A model generated the notes under the pieces. That model saw only the letters and a program-made list of their open reading frames with translations. It had not been told where the DNA came from and ran no database searches. Positions 1-8,561 of a DNA stretch of 64,000 nt are shown here, one piece after another. This stretch comes from Clostridiaceae bacterium. Lineage in GTDB: Bacteria; Bacillota; Clostridia; Saccharofermentanales; Saccharofermentanaceae. How positions within the stretch are numbered: the stretch's first letter is position 1; the number at the start of each line of letters is the position of its first letter. The stretch covers positions 1 to 64,000 of the forward strand of contig JAAYFK010000015.1 in the NCBI GenBank assembly GCA_012728275.1, in the 5' to 3' direction. Both the position numbers and the translations under genes were made by a program.

Positions 1-352
1 TTGCCTCAAGCGACTTATTAACACCCATAGCTATATCACTGGACTGCTCATCTATAGAAGAAAGAACCGCACATGTCTTATAGTCAAAACCAGAATCCGT
101 ACCATCGTAGCCGATTTCCTTAATTCGATTGCGAACAATTGAAGGAATGTCAACATATGCGGATGTCGTAATCTCACCCATTATCAAAACCATACCTGTC
201 GTGCAGCAAGTCTCACAAGCTACTCTTGCAGTAGGATCTTGCTCAATAATCGCATCAAGCACACTGTCCGAAATCTGGTCACAAACCTTGTCTGGATGCC
301 CTTCCGTTACAGATTCAGATGTAAAATACCACTTTCCTGTCCTGTTTCTCAT
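1..352 (-). CDS. metK: S-adenosylmethionine synthetase, N-terminal part
   Basis: MetK makes S-adenosylmethionine from methionine and ATP in the cytoplasm. Only the first 117 codons lie in the window; the gene runs off the left edge. The reading is uninterrupted from the ATG at 350-352 and contains the family signature [12 protein letters not shown] at residues 11-22 with the His-Pro-Asp-Lys nucleotide-binding residues, then the [16 protein letters not shown] segment typical of the N-terminal domain. A GAGG ribosome site sits 5 bases upstream of the ATG. The leader carries a promoter, a SAM-I riboswitch and a terminator hairpin, so the enzyme is likely repressed by its own product. Seen: motifs and leader. 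Known: SAM-I control of metK is common in Firmicutes. Confidence 0.97.
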   Translation of the reverse strand, partial: MRNRTGKWYFTSESVTEGHPDKVCDQISDSVLDAIIEQDPTARVACETCCTTGMVLIMGEITTSAYVDIPSIVRNRIKEIGYDGTDSGFDYKTCAVLSSIDEQSSDIAMGVNKSLEA

Positions 353-399
353 ATGTACCTCAATTCTTCTCCCTTTAGGAGATTATCTTTCTAAACATC

Positions 400-428
400 A
401 AAAAACCTTCCTCTATACAAACGGAAGG
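400..428 (-). terminator. Riboswitch expression-platform terminator of metK
   Basis: On the minus strand a CCTTCC/GGAAGG stem with an 11-base loop is followed by six T residues, between the SAM-I aptamer and the metK start. It is the expected off-state terminator of the riboswitch. Confidence 0.85.
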
Positions 429-449
429 CCTAAAAGATTCATTATATTA

Positions 450-543
450 CTCATCTCTCAGGTTTCCCTGTCGGATTTGGCACCGCTGCTATCGCCGGTT
501 GCCGGGCTTCATAGGGCCGATTCCCTCCACCTCTCTTGATAAG
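450..543 (-). promoter_or_regulatory. SAM-I (S-box) riboswitch aptamer
   Basis: Read on the minus strand, the leader of metK has the S-box core in order: CTTATCAAGAGAGGTGGAGG at the 5' end, then GGCCCTATGAAGCCCGGCAA, GGTGCCAAATCC, and a closing GAGAGATGAG. P1 pairs CTTATC (538-543) with GATGAG (450-455). The terminator hairpin lies about 20 bases downstream. When SAM binds, P1 forms and the terminator is expected to stop transcription of metK. The match to the family consensus is close enough that I regard the call as firm; the exact anti-terminator pairing was not worked out. Confidence 0.95.
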
Positions 544-565
544 GGCTGATCACTCAGTCGTATGC

Positions 566-594
566 ATTTTATCACCATGAAAACCAAGTGTCAA
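566..594 (-). promoter_or_regulatory. Sigma-A promoter of metK
   Basis: On the minus strand TTGACA (589-594) is separated by exactly 17 bases from TAAAAT (566-571), placing the transcript start near 559, just upstream of the SAM-I aptamer. Confidence 0.85.
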
Positions 595-703
595 AGGTAA
601 ACCCTTTCTTGTTCTTATTTGTAGAAAATTGTATTCATTTGTCGAACTACCTCTCTCGAAAAGGCTATATGCTTTTGTTACTAGCTCACAAGGAGGGAAT
701 ATT

Positions 704-1669
704 ATGGCATTCAGTATCTTACTTTTAGAGAACAGCACTCACTTAGTTAAGCTTCTTAAGGCTCGTTTGTCATTATGCTTTGAAGACGCTTACATAAGGC
801 AAGTAATTGACAAGACTTACGATTTCTGTGAGCAAGCGCTAACCAATAGTACATACGTCTTCTATGATGATAAGCAGTTTTCGCCCGAATTTGTAGATAG
901 CTTCTGTAATACTATTCCAGGTGATCAAATACATGTAGATCCTCTTTTCATCTATGACAAGAAACATGGACGAATCATTGACTGCTCTAGACTAGCACAT
1001 CTGATAAATAGCAACAGTCTTCAATCTCTGAGGAACGACGATAGTAGTGCTACAACTCCCAAATCTGAAAGGGGTAGCTTTCATTTGCTTCTACCATTCT
1101 CTTATATCAACGAACGCGAGGAATTTATTCGTAGTGAGTTCCTTAGCCTCAGAGACTCCAGTGATATATGCGTTCGTCTTAACCTTATGTCAGGAACTAG
1201 AATTCCTTCATACTTCACAACGAGGTTATCTGATGGAACTTTAACCTCGCTTCTTAAAAAGGCTAAGAATGGATCTTTGCTTTCCTCCGACATCCTCGAG
1301 AGCACAAATCCAGATATGTTCGGTTTTCTTACGCCTGGCAATCCAGATCATGCCGACGATGTTTTCGACTTTGGAATAGAAGTCATTTCTTCTTTACTCT
1401 CATGTACTAGAGATCTTACTTTCGATACAAGCCAACGGATTAGCGTTCTCGCAGTAGCAGAAGGTTTCCGAATGAACGAGTATCTTGAATTTGCAAAATA
1501 CGTAGATCATTTACATATTCTTCTTCCTGGAAGAATGTACGAAGAAAGCACTGGGTATCAAGATCAAATTGACGCAATCACAAGACAGCTACCATCTTCA
1601 TCTAAGGTATCTGTCTACTATAGTGAAGATTATAAAGCAGGAACAAACTATGAAACAGTCAAGCTATAA
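704..1669 (+). CDS. TadZ/CpaE-like protein of the Tad pilus locus (tentative)
   Basis: This is the first gene of a plus-strand run that continues with clear Tad/Flp pilus genes. The ATG at 704 is preferred over the upstream one at 629 because an AAGGAGG site lies directly before it; this gives 321 residues. I see no signal peptide, no membrane span and no intact Walker A motif. Segments such as SILLLENSTHLVKLLKARLS at the start and a C-terminal alpha/beta pattern resemble the receiver-like plus degenerate ParA-like fold of TadZ/CpaE, the polar localisation factor of Tad systems. The assignment rests mainly on position, immediately before and overlapping tadA by 20 bases. If it is TadZ, it should place the secretion ATPase at the membrane; a divergent response-regulator fold is the main alternative. 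Confidence 0.5.
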   Translation: MAFSILLLENSTHLVKLLKARLSLCFEDAYIRQVIDKTYDFCEQALTNSTYVFYDDKQFSPEFVDSFCNTIPGDQIHVDPLFIYDKKHGRIIDCSRLAHLINSNSLQSLRNDDSSATTPKSERGSFHLLLPFSYINEREEFIRSEFLSLRDSSDICVRLNLMSGTRIPSYFTTRLSDGTLTSLLKKAKNGSLLSSDILESTNPDMFGFLTPGNPDHADDVFDFGIEVISSLLSCTRDLTFDTSQRISVLAVAEGFRMNEYLEFAKYVDHLHILLPGRMYEESTGYQDQIDAITRQLPSSSKVSVYYSEDYKAGTNYETVKL

Positions 1670-2852
1670 CTCTGACGAGATCAAGGAGAAGATGACATAC
1701 TATGTTCTTAATAGTATTAAGAATGAAGTAAGTCCAAACGACGACAAACTCAAAGAGATAATCTCTAATGTTATTAGTGACGAAGCTCCATCGCTCAATC
1801 TATCTTTGCAAGATAAACGAGCCTTAGCAATTGAAGTCTTCAATAGTCTTCGTAGACTAGATGTTATTGAGCCTCTCATGCAAGACCCTTCGGTAACAGA
1901 AATCATGGTCAATGGGCCTACAAAGATATTCTATGAGAAGAATGGTCGACTATATAAATCTGATATCGCTTTTAGAGATTCCAACAGTCTGCAAACTGTA
2001 ATTTCATGCTTCTTTGCCAATTCAAATCGACCCTTAAATGAAGCTAACCCTATTTCAGATTTACGTTTACCTGACGGTTCAAGAGCTAATGCTGTGTTGC
2101 CTCCAGTAGCACCTGATGGTCCAATTGTTACAATTCGAAAATTCACAGGAATATCTCATGATATTGTCACTTTGATAAGGCAAGGATTCATATCAGAAGA
2201 AGCAGCTCGTTTCTTATGCGAATGTGTCCGCAATAAGAAGACTATCTTCCTATGCGGAGGAACTGGTTCTGGAAAAACAACCTTCTTAAATACGCTTTCT
2301 TCCTTTATTCCTTCTGACGAAAGAGTAGTAACTATTGAAGATTCTGCAGAGCTTAATCTTCAGGGAATATCAAATCTAGTACGTCTAGAAGCGAGACTGC
2401 CTGGACCAGATGGAAATGGAGAAATTACAATAGGATCTTTAATTCGAGCGGCTCTTCGCATGAGACCAGATCGAATTATTGTTGGCGAAGTTCGTGGAAC
2501 TGAAAGTGCAGACATGATGCATGCACTTAACACAGGACATCCTGGATCAATGTGCACAGGTCACGCTAACTCTTGTTATGAGATGTTAGAAAGACTTACT
2601 GGCATGGTAATGGCTGGCTCTTCTCTACCCTTCGATGCCGTCGTCACTCAACTATCCATGGGAATTGACTTATTAATACATATAACTCGAACTAAGGATG
2701 GAAGAAGAATAATCGATGAGATATCTTGCGTTCTACCATCAGTCGGACATGAGTACAAGCTTATGTCATTATACGAGAACAAAGGAGGTAATAAACTTGA
2801 GAGAATTTGTGATATTTCGACGCTTGAGAGAATCTCGAGCTCAAAGGTCTAA
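1650..2852 (+). CDS. tadA: Tad pilus assembly ATPase, CpaF/TadA (VirB11-like)
   Basis: This cytoplasmic secretion ATPase powers assembly of Flp/Tad pili. The chosen ATG at 1650 gives 400 residues, the usual CpaF length, and overlaps the preceding stop by 20 bases. Motifs are complete: an N-terminal domain ending in LPDGSRANAV around 140-149, Walker A GGTGSGKT at 203-210, Asp box TIEDSAEL at 228-235, Walker B with catalytic Glu in RIIVGEVRG at 275-283, and His box GHPGSMCTGHA at 296-306. The next gene encodes the inner-membrane platform and its start lies inside the end of this gene, so the two are probably translationally coupled. Known: members of this family form hexamers. I am confident of the family; the gene name follows the locus context. 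Confidence 0.93.
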   Translation: MKQSSYNSDEIKEKMTYYVLNSIKNEVSPNDDKLKEIISNVISDEAPSLNLSLQDKRALAIEVFNSLRRLDVIEPLMQDPSVTEIMVNGPTKIFYEKNGRLYKSDIAFRDSNSLQTVISCFFANSNRPLNEANPISDLRLPDGSRANAVLPPVAPDGPIVTIRKFTGISHDIVTLIRQGFISEEAARFLCECVRNKKTIFLCGGTGSGKTTFLNTLSSFIPSDERVVTIEDSAELNLQGISNLVRLEARLPGPDGNGEITIGSLIRAALRMRPDRIIVGEVRGTESADMMHALNTGHPGSMCTGHANSCYEMLERLTGMVMAGSSLPFDAVVTQLSMGIDLLIHITRTKDGRRIIDEISCVLPSVGHEYKLMSLYENKGGNKLERICDISTLERISSSKV

Positions 2853-4356
2853 AGAAGATTCTAAGAAGATGTTCTTTCTTAAGAAAACCTGGATGTACTT
2901 TCCTATTTGCATATGTATTTATTTTCTTTCATCTTTATTCGTGTCCTCAGACGCAATAAGAGCATTACTCTCTTTAACACTGGGTATTTTCCCTTGGAAA
3001 GAAATCGTCGACAAAATATACTCATCAAATTTCAAACACTTGAGAACCCAGCTTTTAGTTCTTCTTCAGGCTCTATGTACAAGTGTCAGTAGTGGATACT
3101 CTCTGGAGAAATCCTTATGTCTAGTTCGTCCTGTAATCGAGCATACATTTGGAAAAAGAAGTGTACTAATTAAACCTCTAATCACACTAGAGAATGACTT
3201 AAATGTTCATGTTGACATTCAAACTGCACTATCATCCTTTGCCTCTAATCTGGATTTTCCTGAGACAGTTCCCGTTTTCCATGCTTTGGGAATATCTAGT
3301 CGAATAGGTAATAATTCTTTAGCGATTCTTCGTAGTAGTTGCCAAATGCTATCAGAAATGAATGCTGTTCAAAATGAAATAAGCGCTATGAACGCAGGCA
3401 AGAATGCGGAGGCTGCAATGCTATGCTTAATGCCTTTTGCAATTACTTTCGCATTGGATAAGATGAGTTCAGACTACTTATCTAGTGCCAGAAATACCAC
3501 AACTGGATCAATACTGCTGGGAGTAGCATTCATAATATGCATAATTGCAGCGGCACTACTTCTAAAATACATGCGTCACTCAGAAGGGAAAATATCCAAA
3601 AAAACTCTTAACAAGACAATAACTAATCAGAAGGGGAAAAACGCTCTTCCTTTATCAAAAATCGTCCAAATGATACTTCCTATAAGTTTCATTTCTTCTC
3701 GTCACGAACTGTTTAGTGAGTTATCTATTAACCCAAGACAAGCATATGAGTGTTATCTCAAAAAGCAAATTCTGACAATATGTCTTACAGCGGCTCTTGG
3801 AGTAACAATATTAAGTATAGCAAGAAAGCCTATTGTCTTTGCTTTGTTTTTTGGACTAGCTGTAGCTATTTTAAACAACAGAGATATTCATAATAAAGTA
3901 GCCATGAAGAAAGAAGACATCATGAAGGATATTCCTCTATTCTTATGTTTAATTTGCACTCTTCTTCAAGCCGGAATGCAACTACCTCGAGCTATCGACA
4001 TCTGTGCTGCCGCCTTTGTAGATAACAAAAGTATCGCCTTTGAGATAAAGAATCTTAAGGCAATGATTGTTAGTGGTGTTAGTAGCTCTGATGCTATAGA
4101 AAAGCTATCTTTAAGGATACAGATTCCAGAAGCACAGGCTGCTTTACTTCTTGTTGCACGCTATGGACGTTTGGGAACAGCAGAAGTGCTCAATCTTTTG
4201 TCACTACAAGCATCTGCTTGTTGGAATCTATGCAGAAATGCCGCCAGAAAGAAACAAGAAAGAGAAGCACTAGGATTACTAATACCTATGACACTTGACT
4301 TTATTAGCGTTCTTTTGGTTGCGACAACACCGGCAATAATCTCTCTTGGCATATAA
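2797..4356 (+). CDS. Fused TadB-TadC pilus platform protein
   Basis: The protein carries two type II secretion F-like (GspF) domains in one chain, where Tad systems usually have separate TadB and TadC. The TTG at 2797 is taken as the start: AAAGGAGG precedes it at the right spacing and it lies within the end of tadA. The 519-residue chain shows hydrophobic spans near 34-50 and 53-66, the first GspF-like segment (about 83-235, LLQALCTSVSSGYSLEKSL), membrane spans around 235-290, a basic cytoplasmic linker, spans around 320-365, then the TadC-type segment beginning KEDIMKDIPLFLCLICTLLQ and a final C-terminal span. It should form the membrane platform above the TadA ATPase. Fusion is read directly from one uninterrupted frame; the domain limits are approximate. 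Confidence 0.85.
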   Translation: MREFVIFRRLRESRAQRSKEDSKKMFFLKKTWMYFPICICIYFLSSLFVSSDAIRALLSLTLGIFPWKEIVDKIYSSNFKHLRTQLLVLLQALCTSVSSGYSLEKSLCLVRPVIEHTFGKRSVLIKPLITLENDLNVHVDIQTALSSFASNLDFPETVPVFHALGISSRIGNNSLAILRSSCQMLSEMNAVQNEISAMNAGKNAEAAMLCLMPFAITFALDKMSSDYLSSARNTTTGSILLGVAFIICIIAAALLLKYMRHSEGKISKKTLNKTITNQKGKNALPLSKIVQMILPISFISSRHELFSELSINPRQAYECYLKKQILTICLTAALGVTILSIARKPIVFALFFGLAVAILNNRDIHNKVAMKKEDIMKDIPLFLCLICTLLQAGMQLPRAIDICAAAFVDNKSIAFEIKNLKAMIVSGVSSSDAIEKLSLRIQIPEAQAALLLVARYGRLGTAEVLNLLSLQASACWNLCRNAARKKQEREALGLLIPMTLDFISVLLVATTPAIISLGI

Positions 4357-4375
4357 AATATAGGAGGAAATTAGA

Positions 4376-4537
4376 ATGATTAGAAACAAAAAAGGAATGG
4401 GAACTGTAGAGATAGTAATTATCATTGCAGTACTGGTATGTTTAGCTCTCCTATTTCGAGAAGGTTTAACCAGATTCGCTGGTGAAATTATGGACTTCTG
4501 TTTTGATGAAGGCCGAGTATTAGGTTCTTTTGGCTAA
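4376..4537 (+). CDS. Flp-family type IVb pilin-like protein
   Basis: A 53-residue protein lies between the TadBC fusion and the FHA gene, 19 bases after the former, with an AGGAGG site ahead of the ATG. Its N-terminus is a short basic leader MIRNKKG followed by MGTVEIVIIIAVLVCLALLF. Cleavage by a prepilin peptidase after Gly7 would put Glu at +5 of the mature chain ahead of a hydrophobic stretch, the hallmark of type IVb pilins. The mature part would be only 46 residues, typical of Flp. The C-terminal part is acidic with one Cys. No prepilin peptidase (TadV) is visible in the window, so processing must depend on a gene elsewhere. It could instead be a TadE-like pseudopilin, but the very small size favours Flp. 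Confidence 0.8.
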   Translation: MIRNKKGMGTVEIVIIIAVLVCLALLFREGLTRFAGEIMDFCFDEGRVLGSFG

Positions 4538-4549
4538 TAGGGTAAGAGT

Positions 4550-5692
4550 ATGCAGATAAGAAAAGGCCCCTTCGGGCATTTTGCTATTGAGAAAATAAGG
4601 ACAGATGCTTCGCTTTTTGAATATGCCGCCGAGATATTGCAAAATAATAACGACATCTATCTACCTATGTTTATTGATTCTGAGGAATTATCTTACGATT
4701 TCTCTGGTTTAGTATCTATAGATGATTATGTCGATCATAACAACCTAGGAAGCAACACTAACCTTTTTCTTCGTAAGAAAGCTCTTGGGGGCCTTCTTCT
4801 TTCTGTTATCTCTAACTTGAATATTCTTATGATGCCAAGTTGCCTTCTTCTTGAATCAAAATTCGTCTTCACTGATAAGACAGGTAGTATTTTGAGGTTT
4901 TGCTACTTGCCATATAGCTCATATTGTCAAAATGGATTACTCAGCGATTGTAATGAGAAGAACTGGGAAACCTTTCTCCACCATGAATTTTTTAGTAACG
5001 TTGTGGATAAAGAAACTATAGAAGCCATTCTCTGTAGTATTAAAGAGAACGACGAAAAAAAGCTTACAGATATAGCGCATTCAATTTTGTCATCACCAAC
5101 CAGATCATATTCTACAAGACCTTTTGGATTGCTTCTATGTGGATTAGCACTAGCAATAATATCCTTACTATCTTTGATTATTAAGGATACAGGAGTAAGC
5201 CTTGTTCTAGCTTTTGGTTCATTAATTGATGTAACTTGGTTCGTTTTATACCATAGAACTATCAAGCTTAAGCAACTCAGAATACATAATAATGAGAAAA
5301 CAAACAGGAGAAAGCAAATGCTGTTTGATGTTATTGACGATGATAACGAAGACGATAAAAGCATACATTTTGCAAAGCTTCAATCCAAAAAGACATATGA
5401 TGGACAAATGCTTCAATTTGGAATATACGCAGACAACGTGACAATAGGATCAGATAGATTTATTGCTGATATCTTCATAGAAGACGACACGATTTCAAAT
5501 CTGCATGCAAAGATAAAAAGAATAGATAGAAGTTACTTCTTGGAAGATTACTCTATAGACAATCAGAGTTATATAGATAACAGAAGAATCAATTCTTATA
5601 CACAATATGAGATAAAGAATGGGCAGTCAATTACGCTAGGTAGATTGGAATTCAATTTCTTCATCGGTTTCAATTCAGAATCCTATCAATAA
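4550..5692 (+). CDS. Membrane-anchored FHA-domain protein (DUF6382-type N-terminus)
   Basis: The 380-residue protein begins 12 bases after the pilin gene and is likely the last gene of the Tad locus. The N-terminal ~180 residues, with no membrane span, resemble the DUF6382 domain found with FHA domains in clostridia. Two hydrophobic spans follow near 187-232, then a charged acidic stretch (about 258-275), and a C-terminal FHA domain at about 287-375 with IGSDRFIADIFIEDDTISNL-like spacing, conserved SNLHAKI and an Asn/Ile-rich end. FHA domains bind phosphothreonine, so the protein may link a Ser/Thr kinase to the pilus; no kinase is in the window. The 3' end overlaps the opposing atpC end by 7 bases. 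Function beyond phosphopeptide binding is inference. Confidence 0.8.
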   Translation: MQIRKGPFGHFAIEKIRTDASLFEYAAEILQNNNDIYLPMFIDSEELSYDFSGLVSIDDYVDHNNLGSNTNLFLRKKALGGLLLSVISNLNILMMPSCLLLESKFVFTDKTGSILRFCYLPYSSYCQNGLLSDCNEKNWETFLHHEFFSNVVDKETIEAILCSIKENDEKKLTDIAHSILSSPTRSYSTRPFGLLLCGLALAIISLLSLIIKDTGVSLVLAFGSLIDVTWFVLYHRTIKLKQLRIHNNEKTNRRKQMLFDVIDDDNEDDKSIHFAKLQSKKTYDGQMLQFGIYADNVTIGSDRFIADIFIEDDTISNLHAKIKRIDRSYFLEDYSIDNQSYIDNRRINSYTQYEIKNGQSITLGRLEFNFFIGFNSESYQ

Positions 5693-6159
5693 CCATACAT
5701 TTCTCTATCGTCAGATAAAGAATCTCTTTGAGCACTACTTCCATATAGCTCAATAGTATGAAGTCTTGCTTTTGCTCTTTGCAATGCAACTTCGATATCA
5801 TATTTGTCCCTGTTAACCTCATGATGTTTTTGCAAAGAAAGCTTAGCATGCTGATAAGACTCAAGAGCTTGAGAAACATCCAAGTCTTCAGGCCATTCTG
5901 CAGCATTACAAATAACCAAGCACAAATATTGACCAATTTCTGCATATCCTTCTGAGAGAACACAATGACGAACATCACTATCAGTTCGAATAGAACAGAT
6001 TCCAGGTGACAAAGCAACTACGAGAGGAGAATGACCAGCCATTATTCCAATTTCACCAGATAGTGATGGAATTACTACTGAATCAACCTTCTCTTCGAAA
6101 AAGTTCTTATATGGTGTAACTATTATTAATGTTACTCTCTTGTGCTCAGATTCTGCCAT
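5686..6159 (-). CDS. atpC: F1 ATP synthase epsilon subunit
   Basis: Epsilon is part of the central stalk and regulates hydrolysis. The 157-residue chain has the N-terminal beta-sandwich with VIIPSLSGEIGIMAGHSPLV, the strongest family signature, and a C-terminal helical pair from about residue 95 to 145. It is about 20 residues longer than most epsilon subunits, the surplus being at the C-terminus (SAQRDSLSDDREMYGY). The gene starts one base after the atpD stop, so the two are co-translated. It is the last gene of the operon and meets the FHA gene tail to tail with a 7-base overlap; no separate terminator is visible between them. Confidence 0.95.
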   Translation of the reverse strand: MAESEHKRVTLIIVTPYKNFFEEKVDSVVIPSLSGEIGIMAGHSPLVVALSPGICSIRTDSDVRHCVLSEGYAEIGQYLCLVICNAAEWPEDLDVSQALESYQHAKLSLQKHHEVNRDKYDIEVALQRAKARLHTIELYGSSAQRDSLSDDREMYGY

Positions 6160-6160
6160 A

Positions 6161-7561
<1,401 letters not shown>

Positions 7562-7588
7562 TTACCTCTTTCAATCAAATTCAATCGC

Positions 7589-8533
7589 CTAAAGATTGTT
7601 TGCCTGAGTGGCTCCGTTTATTATTTCTGTAAGTTCATTTGTTATCTTCGATTGCCTAGCTCTATTGCGAATCAATTGTAATGACTTCATCATTTCGTCC
7701 GCATTGTTAGTTGCATTATCCATAGCCGTCATACGCGCAGTTTGCTCACTTGAATATGCCTCAACCATGGCACCATAAAGCATGGCATTAAGGTATGTAC
7801 TGGTAAGGTAATTGAGTACGGCATTTGGACTAGGTGAGTACTCAATTGTTGCTCCCTTTCCAATTGCAAGTCCGGCATCCTCAAGATTCTCTGGCAGAAT
7901 GCTGGATATTGATTTCAAATCGACTGGAAGCAAACGCATTACAACAGGTACCATATTAATGGCCGACTTCATATTGGTATAAATCAAGTAAACAAGGTCG
8001 AATTCGTGATTCAAGAATTGGTTACGAATGATCTCACCAACGTTTCTAGCTTGGTAGAAGTTCGGCTCCGTAATTGGGAACGAGAATTCGCTATCAACTA
8101 TGTAACCGTTCCTGATAAGTTTCTCTCTAGCCAATTTTCCAAACACAAACAGCTTATAGTCCGTCGATATGCCCTTTGCCGTGTTCTCAAGAATCTTCTT
8201 TCGAACATGTTCTTCGGCAATCTTGACCATGTTGTTATTGTAAGCACCCGCTAGACCTTGATCTCCACTAAGTACAAAATACGCGACCTTCCAAGTCTCT
8301 CCCTTTGTCTTCTGGTTGAGTACGAAAAATGGATTATCCATGTCGGCATCCTTTGAACTGTTCTGAATCTCTTGTATGCTTTCAGCACATAGCGAAAAGA
8401 ATGGGGTAACGGAATCGTGAAGCACTCTAGAACGTCTCATTTTTGCAGCACTAACCAATTGCATAGCTTTGGTCATTTGTGCAATATCGTTTACGCTCTT
8501 TATTTGTTTCTTTACTCCGTTTAGATTAGCCAT
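7589..8533 (-). CDS. atpG: F1 ATP synthase gamma subunit
   Basis: Gamma is the rotor shaft of F1. The 314-residue chain starts with the family signature MANLNGVKKQIKSVNDIAQM and ends with the conserved C-terminal helix MTAMDNATNNADEMM followed by IRNRARQSKITNELTEIING. It is about 25-30 residues longer than typical bacterial gamma; the extra residues sit in the middle Rossmann-like domain (around 60-75 and 205-225). It lies between the fused delta-alpha gene and atpD in the standard order. Confidence 0.96.
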   Translation of the reverse strand: MANLNGVKKQIKSVNDIAQMTKAMQLVSAAKMRRSRVLHDSVTPFFSLCAESIQEIQNSSKDADMDNPFFVLNQKTKGETWKVAYFVLSGDQGLAGAYNNNMVKIAEEHVRKKILENTAKGISTDYKLFVFGKLAREKLIRNGYIVDSEFSFPITEPNFYQARNVGEIIRNQFLNHEFDLVYLIYTNMKSAINMVPVVMRLLPVDLKSISSILPENLEDAGLAIGKGATIEYSPSPNAVLNYLTSTYLNAMLYGAMVEAYSSEQTARMTAMDNATNNADEMMKSLQLIRNRARQSKITNELTEIINGATQANNL

Positions 8534-8561
8534 CTATCCTCAGCCTTCTTATCTACCTATA

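Noticed and set aside
629..703. Upstream ATG of the TadZ-like gene.
   Set aside because: The ATG at 704 has a perfect AAGGAGG site; the earlier one has none.
4927..5364. Minus-strand frame of 145 codons inside the FHA gene.
   Set aside because: Ser/Leu-rich shadow of the plus-strand gene with no ribosome site.
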